Positions 27,939-35,728 of a stretch of DNA of 64,000 bases are shown piece after piece. Every line of letters starts with the position of its first letter. Position 1 is the stretch's first letter. Source of the DNA: an uncultured Carboxylicivirga sp. (GTDB lineage: Bacteria > Bacteroidota > Bacteroidia > Bacteroidales > Marinilabiliaceae); assembly GCA_947503525.1 (NCBI GenBank), contig CANNEA010000002.1:682001-746000 (forward strand). Direction: 5' to 3'. Both the position numbers and the translations under genes were made by a program. The notes below the pieces were generated by a model. That model made no database searches. It was not told the DNA's origin and was given only the letters and a program-made list of their open reading frames with translations.

Positions 27939-29660
27939 TTATGCTAACCAAGCTTTAACATCATCCTGAGAAGGATTGGTTAAGCCTAATTTGTTTTTCT
28001 TATTGTAGCCGCAAATGTCTTGAAATAGTTTGCCAGGCTTAGCTTCCTTAAGTGCACTCACCTTGTTGTATCCGGTTTTGCGCACCACTTCAATCCATTC
28101 AGCAGGAATTCCTAATTCAGCAAATAATTCATCGGTATCAACTTGTTCCTTTTTTTCAGGTCGCATTTGTGGGAAGAATAATACATCCTGAATAGAATCC
28201 TGACCTGTCATAAACATGGTCAAGCGGTCGATGCCAATACCCATACCTGAAGTAGGAGGCATGCCATATTCCAAAGCACGAACAAAATCCATATCAATAA
28301 ACATGGCTTCGTCATCCCCTTTTTCGGATAATTTCATTTGCTCCTGAAAACGGTCTAATTGATCGATAGGGTCGTTAAGCTCGGTATATGCATTACACAA
28401 TTCCTTACCATTAACCATCAGCTCAAAACGCTCAGTTAAGTCAGGATTATCTCTGTGCTTTTTACACAATGGTGACATTTCAACCGGATAATCGGTAATA
28501 AACGTTGGCTGAATCATATGGCCTTCACATTTCTCACCAAAAATCTCATCGATCATTTTACCTTTACCAAAGGTCTCATCAATTTCAATGTGCAACTCAT
28601 CACATACAGTACGAAGTTGAGTTTCATCCATACCTGAAATATCAATGCCTGTATGCTCCTTGATGGCATCAATCATTGTAAGGCGACGATATGGAGCTTT
28701 AAAGTCTACTTCATTATCTCCAATTTTTACCTTGGTATGTCCATGCAATGCCATGGCTACTTTTTCCAACATGGTTTCAGTAAATTCCATCATCCAGTTG
28801 TAATCTTTGTAAGCCACATAAATTTCCATTACTGTAAACTCAGGATTGTGTGTTCTGTCCATCCCTTCGTTACGGAAATCTTTTGCAAATTCATACACTC
28901 CATCGTAACCACCAACAATCAATCTCTTTAAGTACAATTCATTGGCAATTCGCATGTATAATGGAATATCCAAAGCATTGTGGTGCGTGATAAATGGACG
29001 AGCCGAAGCACCTCCAGGTATCGGTTGTAATATTGGTGTTTCCACCTCCAGATAGCCGGCATCGTCAAACATTTCACGCATGGTTTTAATAATGGTGCGA
29101 CGTTTTTCAAATACCTCTTTTACCTGTGGATTAACAATTAAATCAACATAACGCTGACGGTAACGCATCTCAGGATCGGTAAAAGCATCATAGGTTTTAC
29201 CATCTTTCTCTTTTACAATCGGAAGTGGTTTAAGCGATTTGCTTAATATGGTCAATTCTTTAACATGTATGCTGGTTTCGCCAACTTTAGTTATGAAGAC
29301 ATGACCTTTAATGCCGATAATATCACCAATATCAAGTAGCTTTTTAAATACGGTGTTATATAATGTTTTATCCTCTCCGGGACAAAGATCATCACGGTTA
29401 AGATAAACTTGAATACGGCCTTCAGCATCCTGAATTTCAGCAAAAGATGCCTTACCCATAATACGACGGCTCATTATTCGTCCTGCAATTGAAACTTCCT
29501 GAAGATTTTCCTTTTCAGGGTCAAACTTCTGTTTTATCTCGCTCGAAAAGTGCGTGTTTTTATACTCTGCTGCCGGATAGGCATTAATACCTAGTTTGTT
29601 TAGTTCTTCTAAACTTTTTCGCCTGATAATTTCCTGTTCACTCAGTTCCAACGTACTCAT
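27939..29660 (-). CDS. lysS: Lysyl-tRNA synthetase, class II
   Basis: Charges tRNA-Lys in the cytoplasm. The N-terminal OB-fold anticodon-binding domain spans about residues 55-165 ([21 protein letters not shown]). Class II motif 1 lies near 185-210, motif 2 is [15 protein letters not shown], and motif 3 is [13 protein letters not shown]. The 573-residue length exceeds the usual 500 by about 65 residues at the C-terminus ([23 protein letters not shown] onward), an extension seen in Bacteroidales LysS. The ATG at 29660 is followed by a normal N-terminus. A hairpin with a T-rich tail in the leader may attenuate expression. Confidence 0.97.
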   Translation of the reverse strand: MSTLELSEQEIIRRKSLEELNKLGINAYPAAEYKNTHFSSEIKQKFDPEKENLQEVSIAGRIMSRRIMGKASFAEIQDAEGRIQVYLNRDDLCPGEDKTLYNTVFKKLLDIGDIIGIKGHVFITKVGETSIHVKELTILSKSLKPLPIVKEKDGKTYDAFTDPEMRYRQRYVDLIVNPQVKEVFEKRRTIIKTMREMFDDAGYLEVETPILQPIPGGASARPFITHHNALDIPLYMRIANELYLKRLIVGGYDGVYEFAKDFRNEGMDRTHNPEFTVMEIYVAYKDYNWMMEFTETMLEKVAMALHGHTKVKIGDNEVDFKAPYRRLTMIDAIKEHTGIDISGMDETQLRTVCDELHIEIDETFGKGKMIDEIFGEKCEGHMIQPTFITDYPVEMSPLCKKHRDNPDLTERFELMVNGKELCNAYTELNDPIDQLDRFQEQMKLSEKGDDEAMFIDMDFVRALEYGMPPTSGMGIGIDRLTMFMTGQDSIQDVLFFPQMRPEKKEQVDTDELFAELGIPAEWIEVVRKTGYNKVSALKEAKPGKLFQDICGYNKKNKLGLTNPSQDDVKAWLA

Positions 29661-29676
29661 TCTACTTTTGAATTTT

Positions 29677-29706
29677 TCAGAATAAAAAATAGCAACCTAA
29701 AGTTGC
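29677..29706 (-). promoter_or_regulatory. Attenuator-like hairpin in the lysS leader
   Basis: Read on the minus strand: GCAAC (29706-29702), a five-base loop, GTTGC (29696-29692), then TATTTTTTATT. It lies between the predicted start near 29742 and the ATG at 29660, so it could be a weak transcription attenuator. Only a five-bp stem supports it. Confidence 0.35.
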
Positions 29707-29748
29707 CCAAATTTCGACCATTTTTAAGATGAAGTCAAAAAATCCTTG

Positions 29749-29756
29749 CAAAGATA
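29749..29756 (-). promoter_or_regulatory. -7 box (TATCTTTG) for lysS
   Basis: A perfect TAnnTTTG match on the minus strand, giving an approximately 80-base leader before the lysS ATG. Confidence 0.5.
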
Positions 29757-29848
29757 ATGTATTTCATCGAATTTGGCGGATTGAACTTTCAGACTCTAAT
29801 TAATGTTGAAGATTAAGTGCAATTTTGCAAAGAAAAAGTATTCCAAAC

Positions 29849-30481
29849 ATGGAAATAAAACAATTTAAGAATATAGAAACTTTCCTTTTTGATTTAGGAG
29901 GAGTTATTATTGATATCGATTCAAAACGAACCATTGATGGTTTTGTAAAGCTTGGTTTTAAAGGTATTGGAGATCACATTACCCAAAGTCACCATGAAGG
30001 ACTTTTTAAACAACTTGAACGTGGTGAAATTGATGAGGATACATTTATCAACAAAGTAAAGGCCTTAATTGATACCCCTGTTGAAACCAATGAAATAACC
30101 AGTGCCTGGAATCAGATGGTAGGTTCAATTCCGGCCGAAAGAGCTGAAATCATTGAAAAGCTTAAAGCTGAATTCCCTGTATATTTATTGAGTAATACAA
30201 ACGGCATTCATCTCAGACATTGTGATGAAATGACGGAAGGACAAACAATTAAGGAATTATTTAATGAGGTGTTTTACTCCTATCAATTAGGGTGTAGTAA
30301 ACCTGAAGCAAGTGCTTTTCAGAAGGTGATTGACCAAACCGGGCTAAAGCCGGAGACAACCTTATTTTTAGATGATTCTCAAGTTAATCTGGATGCGGCC
30401 AAAGCTCTTGGATTTCAAACCAAACTCATCACAGAAGAAGAGGATATGATAAGTTTTTTCACACAAAAAAAGGAAGCTTAA
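29849..30481 (+). CDS. HAD family phosphatase (subfamily IA)
   Basis: A 210-residue haloacid-dehalogenase-type hydrolase. Motif I FDLGGVIIDID has the nucleophile Asp15; the residue two positions on is Gly, as in the FDLGGVL group of HAD-IA variant 3 proteins. Motif II is LLSNTNGIH (Ser/Asn), motif III is the Lys in CSKPEASAF, and motif IV is LFLDDSQVNLDAA. The helical cap lies between about residues 25 and 90. The substrate is unknown, most likely a small phosphorylated metabolite. I start at the ATG at 29849; a TTG 24 bases upstream is in frame but lies in a promoter-like TTTTGC stretch. The stop codon is inside the terminator palindrome. Confidence 0.85.
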   Translation: MEIKQFKNIETFLFDLGGVIIDIDSKRTIDGFVKLGFKGIGDHITQSHHEGLFKQLERGEIDEDTFINKVKALIDTPVETNEITSAWNQMVGSIPAERAEIIEKLKAEFPVYLLSNTNGIHLRHCDEMTEGQTIKELFNEVFYSYQLGCSKPEASAFQKVIDQTGLKPETTLFLDDSQVNLDAAKALGFQTKLITEEEDMISFFTQKKEA

Positions 30482-30493
30482 GCTTCCTTTTTA
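30465..30493. terminator. Bidirectional terminator between the HAD gene and the SPOR gene
   Basis: An A run, then the palindrome GGAAGCTTAAGCTTCC, then TTTTT. The TAA stop of the HAD gene (30479-30481) forms the centre of the hairpin. The converging SPOR gene ends at 30513, so the structure can serve both strands. Confidence 0.8.
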
Positions 30494-30512
30494 CTTTTAT
30501 CTCGCTATGAGA

Positions 30513-30953
30513 CTATTTTTTTACCAATAACCATACATTATCTCGTCCTTCAGTATTTCTGGCTTTGCGCAATTCGGCGTAAGCAAGTTTGCGATCATGG
30601 AAGGCCATATATGATACTTTAAAAAATTCGGTATTTGGTCCACTTCGACGCTCGATGACACTGGATGAATAACCTTCTTTTTCAAGACGAGTCTTAAAAA
30701 TTTCTGCGTTACGTTTGCTTTGGAAACTACCTGCAATTAAAAAGTACTTGTCGGCAGGTTTAGGCGCTTCAACTTTTTTGACCTCTTTTTTCACCGCTAC
30801 TTTTTTAAGCGTATCAACAGCAAGTGTATCTTTCACTGCTTTCTGAACTACTTTGGTAACAGGTTTTTGAGGTTTTTCCTTAGGTTTATCTTTACATGAC
30901 GTAAAGCTGATAGCAAATCCAAGAATTAAAAGGGCACTTGCGAACTTATTCAT
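30513..30953 (-). CDS. SPOR domain lipoprotein
   Basis: A 146-residue lipoprotein starting at the ATG at 30953; an upstream in-frame start would put 13 extra residues before the signal. The signal peptide ends in a lipobox with Cys20 (SFTSC). Residues 21-70 are a Lys/Pro/Val-rich linker (KEKPQKPVTKVVQKAV). The C-terminal 75 residues are a SPOR domain (YFLIAGSFQSKRNAEIFKTRL, then YSSSVIERRSG), which binds denuded septal peptidoglycan in known members. It is probably anchored in the inner leaflet of the outer membrane and acts in division or cell-wall turnover. Confidence 0.88.
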   Translation of the reverse strand: MNKFASALLILGFAISFTSCKDKPKEKPQKPVTKVVQKAVKDTLAVDTLKKVAVKKEVKKVEAPKPADKYFLIAGSFQSKRNAEIFKTRLEKEGYSSSVIERRSGPNTEFFKVSYMAFHDRKLAYAELRKARNTEGRDNVWLLVKK

Positions 30954-31090
30954 ATATGACAGTTTGAATTCTACATGCATGGCATGCCTCAATCTTAATT
31001 TTCACTTGGTTAAAAGTAATAATTATGATGAGTCTCACCAATTTTTCTTAATTGAAAGTTCGAAAGATAAGCTATTATGTTAGTCTGCTA

Positions 31091-31792
31091 TTAAACAACA
31101 AACTTATAACCAACACCTTTAATCGTTTTGATGTGATCCTGACCAATTTTTTCTCTTAGTTTTCGGATGTGAACATCTATGGTTCTATCACCAACAATTA
31201 TGTTATCACCCCAAACCGCATTATATATTTCATCACGAGTGAATACCTTCTCCGGTTTGGATACCAATAAAAGTAATAACTCAAATTCTTTCTTTGGTAA
31301 TACTAATTCCTCACCTGAAAGAATGATAAGGTACCGTTCTCTGTCAATGGTTAACTCGCCAATATTAATGATTTCACCGTCATCAACTTGTTTTTCCCCG
31401 GACTCACCCGGATTATATCGCTTAAGCAGAGCTTTGGCTCTTGAAATAAGAACTTTTGGTTTAATTGGTTTGGTAATGTAATCATCTGCACCGGCATCAA
31501 ACCCGGCAATTTGAGAATAATCCTCACCACGTGCCGTTAGAAATGCAACTATTGAGTTTTTTAATGATGGAATGCGCTTTAATTCCTCACAGGTTTCGAT
31601 ACCATCCATTTCAGGCATCATCACATCCAGAATAATTAATTCAGGAAGTTCGGCTTGTGCAATCTTAAGAGCGGCTTCACCATTATTCGCCGTTAGAACA
31701 GTAAACCCTTCTTTTCGTAAGTTATAACTGATAAACTCAAGAATATCCGGTTCATCGTCAACTAAAAGTATTTTGTAATTAGATGTATCCAT
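31091..31792 (-). CDS. DNA-binding response regulator, OmpR/PhoB family
   Basis: A 233-residue two-domain regulator. The receiver domain has the acidic pair Asp12-Asp13, phospho-acceptor Asp56 in LIILDVMMPEMDG, and the conserved Thr and Lys in FLTARG and YITKPIKP. A linker leads to an OmpR/PhoB winged helix (LTIDRERYLIILSGEELVL, then TRDEIYNAVWGDN and VDVHIRKLREKIG-like segments) with the C-terminal IKTIKGVGYKFVV. It lies 83 bases downstream of its sensor kinase and is presumably co-transcribed; most bacteria place the regulator first. The neighbouring PiT gene and an 11-bp direct repeat suggest a PhoB-like role, which is inference. Confidence 0.92.
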   Translation of the reverse strand: MDTSNYKILLVDDEPDILEFISYNLRKEGFTVLTANNGEAALKIAQAELPELIILDVMMPEMDGIETCEELKRIPSLKNSIVAFLTARGEDYSQIAGFDAGADDYITKPIKPKVLISRAKALLKRYNPGESGEKQVDDGEIINIGELTIDRERYLIILSGEELVLPKKEFELLLLLVSKPEKVFTRDEIYNAVWGDNIIVGDRTIDVHIRKLREKIGQDHIKTIKGVGYKFVV

Positions 31793-31875
31793 TGTCGTTA
31801 AATAATTTAATTGCGAAGCTACTTGAACGTATTAAATAAAGATGATTTCAGCATTATTAATATGTAAAGATAATG

Positions 31876-32904
31876 TTATGTCGCTTTTTCCAAAGTAAAT
31901 GTGAATGAAGATCCTTTACCCAATTTACTGCGTACATTTATTCTTTGCTTGTGAGCTTCAATAATATGTTTCACAATAGCAAGGCCCAGTCCTGTACCTC
32001 CTTGTTCGCGGCTTCTACTTTTATCGGCTCTATAGAAACGTTCAAAAATACGAGGTAAGTTTTCATCCGAAATCCCCATTCCATTATCCTTTATTTCAAC
32101 AAGAATTCGATTATCCATATCGTAAAAACTCACTGATGTGGTACCACCCTTTTTGCCGTAATTTATCGAGTTTACTATTAAATTACTTATGACCTGGAAC
32201 ATTCGTTGCTTATCAGCATTGACCAATAGAGCACGGTCAAAGCCTTTACCATATTTAAGTTTGATGTTTTTTTCGTTGGCACGTATTTCTTGTAAGTCAA
32301 ACACATCATCAATCAATTGAAGAAGGTTAAAGGACTCCGTGTACAGTTCCAATTCTCCCGCTTCCAGTTTTGAAATAGCTTCCAGATCATCTATAATGGT
32401 GATCATGCGATCAATACTTTTCTCGGTACGGTTGAGGTAAAGTTTATTGATGTTAGGATCATCCAGACCACCATCCATTAAGGTTAATATGTAACCTTGT
32501 ATATTAAAAATAGGAGTTTTTAATTCATGCGATACGTCTCCCAGAAATTCTTTACGGTATTTCTCCATTTGCTTTAATTCCTGAATCTCCTGAGTACGAT
32601 CTTTCATCCAGCTGGCCACTTCATTATTTACCGATGAGAAAATATCTTCTTTATTCTCCTCTTCTGCATTTTTGGGTTTAAAATCGTGTATCGATTTATA
32701 AATTGGTTTTATTTTGGAATAGATAAAGCGGTTAACAAAGAAGTTGACCAAAGCAAATGACAGGGCAAAGAACAGAGGAATAGATATAGCCAAAGAATAA
32801 AAGAGATTCGGACTCCAATAATTGGCGATAAAAAAAAACGCTGCTAAAAAAACAAAGCCAAGAGAGATAAACCCAGCTATTTTTTGCGGTTCCAACGATT
32901 TCAT
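31876..32904 (-). CDS. Sensor histidine kinase, PhoR-like
   Basis: A 342-residue membrane kinase. Two adjacent helices (about 9-28 and 34-57) leave almost no periplasmic domain, as in PhoR-type kinases that sense through transporter partners rather than an external ligand. A cytoplasmic linker runs to the DHp domain with phospho-acceptor His126 in GDVSHELKTP. The N box (QVISNLIVNSINYG), G1 (DNGMGISDENL), F box (FERFYR) and G2 (GGTGLGLAIVK) follow. It is divergent from the PiT transporter gene and precedes its response regulator. The signal is probably phosphate status; this is inferred from position only. Confidence 0.92.
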   Translation of the reverse strand: MKSLEPQKIAGFISLGFVFLAAFFFIANYWSPNLFYSLAISIPLFFALSFALVNFFVNRFIYSKIKPIYKSIHDFKPKNAEEENKEDIFSSVNNEVASWMKDRTQEIQELKQMEKYRKEFLGDVSHELKTPIFNIQGYILTLMDGGLDDPNINKLYLNRTEKSIDRMITIIDDLEAISKLEAGELELYTESFNLLQLIDDVFDLQEIRANEKNIKLKYGKGFDRALLVNADKQRMFQVISNLIVNSINYGKKGGTTSVSFYDMDNRILVEIKDNGMGISDENLPRIFERFYRADKSRSREQGGTGLGLAIVKHIIEAHKQRINVRSKLGKGSSFTFTLEKAT

Positions 32905-32924
32905 GTGCTAAATATTTAGTTCTC

Positions 32925-32932
32925 CAAAGTTA
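32925..32932 (-). promoter_or_regulatory. -7 box (TAACTTTG) for the kinase-regulator operon
   Basis: An exact TAnnTTTG match on the minus strand, 20 bases before the kinase ATG at 32904. The PhoB-box-like repeat lies 44 bp upstream of it. Confidence 0.5.
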
Positions 32933-32975
32933 AACGAAAATTGTAAAGTGCATTGAGTTAAAGTCGTTGTTTCGT

Positions 32976-32998
32976 ATGTTACCTTAATGTTAAAAACA
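32976..32998 (+). promoter_or_regulatory. Pho-box-like 11-bp direct repeat, site A
   Basis: TGTTACCTTAA (32977-32987) is followed directly by TGTTAAAAACA (32988-32998), giving TGTTA-N6-TGTTA in 11-bp phase, the spacing of PhoB half-sites. It lies in the divergent region between the kinase and PiT genes. A second example is at 35518-35539. Assignment to the local regulator is an inference. Confidence 0.45.
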
Positions 32999-33082
32999 TT
33001 GGCCCTAGAGTGATAAGCCCTAACACTTCGCCTGAAGACTTATGAAATTGAAGGATAATAATAAAAATTTAACATTTGCTTA

Positions 33083-33090
33083 TATCTTTG
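33083..33090 (+). promoter_or_regulatory. -7 box (TATCTTTG) for the PiT transporter gene
   Basis: A perfect TAnnTTTG match 42 bases before the chosen ATG at 33133; no clear -33 element, as might be expected of an activator-dependent promoter. Confidence 0.5.
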
Positions 33091-33132
33091 CGCTATAAAT
33101 CAAGCATATCTTTAAGCAGAAAAAAAAGTGAA

Positions 33133-35424
33133 ATGACATTTATCTGGATTGCAGTTATTCTTCTTGGCTTAATGGCGGTTATGGATTTAATCGTGGGCGT
33201 TTCCAATGATGCTGTTAATTTTTTGAATGCTGCAATTGGTTCAAGGGTTGCTCGTAGAAGAGTGGTATATTGGATTGCTGCCGCCGGATTAATTCTTGGT
33301 GTCTTTCTTTCAGTGGGAATGATGGAGGTGGCCCGTAAAGGAGTTATTTATCCTTCCAGCTTTACTTTTGAGCAATTGCTTGTGGTGTTTGTCGCCGTTA
33401 TGCTTACCGACATATTACTTATTGACGGTTTTAATACGCTTGGTTTTCCCACCTCAACGACCATTGCTGTTGTATTTGAGTTATTGGGTGGAGCCATGGC
33501 CCTTACTTTAATTAAAAAAGGAGAAGCGCGTTTAGATGGGATTGAAGTGGAGAATCTCATCAATACGGATAGAGCCTTTGTAATATTAGCGGGTATAATA
33601 CTGTCCATTTTTCTGGCTTTTATTGTCGGTATGGTGGTTCAGTTTTTTACGCGCATCCTATTCACCTTTCATTATAAACGAAGATTTAAAGTGCTTTTTT
33701 CCGTCGTTGGCGGCATAGCCATTACCTCCATTGTTTTTATGATTGCCAAAAAAGCTTTTGGAGGTAGTTTGTTCAGTGATGACTCATGGTTTATTTTATT
33801 ACAACAATATCTTCCTGAATTATTAATTGGGGTATTTGCGCTTAGTACATTTATCTTTTTGTTTTTAGGATTATCCTTCGATATTGATATTCCTCGAGTT
33901 GTTGTTTTTGTCGGAACCTTTGCGCTTGCAGTGGCTTTTGCAGCCAATGATTTGGTCAATTTTATAGGATTACCTTTAGCAGCGCTTGAAAGTTTTAAGA
34001 TATTTCTCGCTAGCGGAAGTACATCACCCGAGACCTTCTCCATGGATTTTCTTTCCAGCAATATTTTAGAGAAAGACACATTTAAAGACACCATATATAT
34101 ATCCATACTTTTTATATCAGGATTGGTAATGGTGTTAACATTGTTTTATTCTAAGAAATCGCGCGGAGTAACAGAGACAGAGGTATATCTGGGACGTCAG
34201 TCGATAGGCTACGAGCGATTTGAACCATCTTATTTATCAAGAATTATTGTACGCAATTTCTTACAGGTACATAATATGGTCATTTCCTTTATACCCAAAA
34301 GATTGGTTAAGGCATTAGACTCCCGATATAAACGTGCTGAGGCTACAGAAGGTCCTGGTACGGTTGACGGTGTGGTTTATTTTGATACAGTACGAGCAGC
34401 TGTGAACCTGGTTGTGGCCAGCATATTGATCTCCATAGGTACCTACATGCGTTTCCCTTTGTCCACAACATTTGTAGTTTTCATGGTGGCCATGGGTACA
34501 TCATTGGCAGATCAGGCATGGGGTAGAGAAAGCGCTGTTTATAGGGTTTCAGGGGTGTTGTCCATTATTGGAGGTTGGTTTTTTACGGCTTGCCTTGCCT
34601 TTATAGGCGCCTTTATTTTTGCATATATTATCTGGTATGGCTCATGGATAGCCACCATATTACTTACGGCGCTGGTATTTTTCATTCTTTACAAAACACG
34701 TATATATTATAGAAGCAAGCAGGAAGAACGACGGATACTAAAAGAAGACTTTCAGGATGAATACTTAAGTAATAAGGATTATCTGTTAGAGTCGGGAGGC
34801 GAGCAGATTAGAAGGAATCTTCTGGAAGCATCCAAGGTCTATTTATTGGCCCTTCAGGGTTTTGTGGATGAAAATATACGTCAAATTGGCGAAGCTCATA
34901 GTAAGGCGGAGACTTTGCAGAAATATACACGCAATAGTAAATCACAGTTATTTTATGCCTATTCAAAAATGACTGAGGACGGTATTGATTCAGGTCAGTA
35001 TTTTATTCAGGCCTTCGATTATTTAACTGAGCTGGTAGGATGCTTAAGTAATATTACTTTACCACTATATCAGCATGTTGAAAACCAACATAAAGGACTG
35101 ACCAGTTCTCAGCAAAACGACATGCATGAGTTACTGGATGAAGTATCGGCCTTTTTTAATCATCTTGTTCACATTGAAAAGGAACACAAGTTTGAACTAA
35201 TAGGCGAAATGGTGATTAAGCAAAACTTTTTACTGGGATTTCTTGAAGAATTAAGAAAAAACCAAATAAAACGCATACAAGCTGGTGAAGGACGCACTCG
35301 TATAAGTATCCTCTTTCTGGATCTTCTGGCGGAAACTAAAAATGTATTGCTCTATTCAATTAATTTATTGAAATCGCATAGAGACTTTATCCAGGTTTCC
35401 AATAACAATCCACCTTCATTATAA
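33133..35424 (+). CDS. PiT family inorganic phosphate transporter with C-terminal cytoplasmic domain
   Basis: A 763-residue secondary transporter for phosphate, driven by H+ or Na+. I start at the ATG at 33133; the frame extends upstream only through a TTG inside the -7 box. The first PiT repeat has NDAVNFLNAAIGSRVA and GFPTSTTIAVVFELLGG near the N-terminus; the second has AANDLVNFIGLPLAA and FPLSTTFVVFMVAMGTSLADQAWG. Membrane helices continue to about residue 525. Residues 530-763 are a charged, helical, soluble domain that looks PhoU-like (EQIRRNLLEASKVYLLALQGFVDENI); fusion of such a domain to PiT is known in Bacteroidota. It is divergent from the two-component system, which points to phosphate control. 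Confidence 0.88.
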   Translation: MTFIWIAVILLGLMAVMDLIVGVSNDAVNFLNAAIGSRVARRRVVYWIAAAGLILGVFLSVGMMEVARKGVIYPSSFTFEQLLVVFVAVMLTDILLIDGFNTLGFPTSTTIAVVFELLGGAMALTLIKKGEARLDGIEVENLINTDRAFVILAGIILSIFLAFIVGMVVQFFTRILFTFHYKRRFKVLFSVVGGIAITSIVFMIAKKAFGGSLFSDDSWFILLQQYLPELLIGVFALSTFIFLFLGLSFDIDIPRVVVFVGTFALAVAFAANDLVNFIGLPLAALESFKIFLASGSTSPETFSMDFLSSNILEKDTFKDTIYISILFISGLVMVLTLFYSKKSRGVTETEVYLGRQSIGYERFEPSYLSRIIVRNFLQVHNMVISFIPKRLVKALDSRYKRAEATEGPGTVDGVVYFDTVRAAVNLVVASILISIGTYMRFPLSTTFVVFMVAMGTSLADQAWGRESAVYRVSGVLSIIGGWFFTACLAFIGAFIFAYIIWYGSWIATILLTALVFFILYKTRIYYRSKQEERRILKEDFQDEYLSNKDYLLESGGEQIRRNLLEASKVYLLALQGFVDENIRQIGEAHSKAETLQKYTRNSKSQLFYAYSKMTEDGIDSGQYFIQAFDYLTELVGCLSNITLPLYQHVENQHKGLTSSQQNDMHELLDEVSAFFNHLVHIEKEHKFELIGEMVIKQNFLLGFLEELRKNQIKRIQAGEGRTRISILFLDLLAETKNVLLYSINLLKSHRDFIQVSNNNPPSL

Positions 35425-35517
35425 CAAAGGCTTCAGCAGTATCTATCCTTTAATATGAAGAATTACTCACTAATTCAAGGTTTTAGCTTTAAGTAATTCT
35501 AAAGCTGATCATAGGTT

Positions 35518-35539
35518 TGTTAATTGTATGTTACTTCAA
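35518..35539 (+). promoter_or_regulatory. Pho-box-like 11-bp direct repeat, site B
   Basis: TGTTAATTGTA (35518-35528) then TGTTACTTCAA (35529-35539): the same TGTTA-N6-TGTTA pattern as site A, in the gap before the TonB receptor. It is about 150 bp upstream of the -7 box at 35687, which is far for direct activation unless another start is used. Confidence 0.4.
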
Positions 35540-35686
35540 CTTTAAGAAGGGAAGAGACAAAATAGGCCTAAAAGGCAATTGTTACACCTACTATTAAGAA
35601 AATCAGACCAATATCTCTTTTAAGCACTTAACGAATACTTAAAATTGAATTAATTCTCTCTTATCGCCCATACTACTCACGTGCCA

Positions 35687-35694
35687 TACATTTG
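35687..35694 (+). promoter_or_regulatory. -7 box (TACATTTG) for the TonB receptor operon
   Basis: A perfect TAnnTTTG match 34 bases before the ATG at 35729. Confidence 0.45.
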
Positions 35695-35728
35695 CTCCTG
35701 AAATTTATTTGAATTATTGAGAGGAAAA

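Larger units (their letters stand above)
35425..35728. other. Intergenic region between PiT and the TonB receptor
   Basis: This 304-bp gap has no gene. It holds a small hairpin (AGCTTTA 35485-35491 / TAAAGCT 35500-35506, no T tail), the second Pho-box-like repeat (35518-35539) and a -7 box at 35687-35694. Confidence 0.6.
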
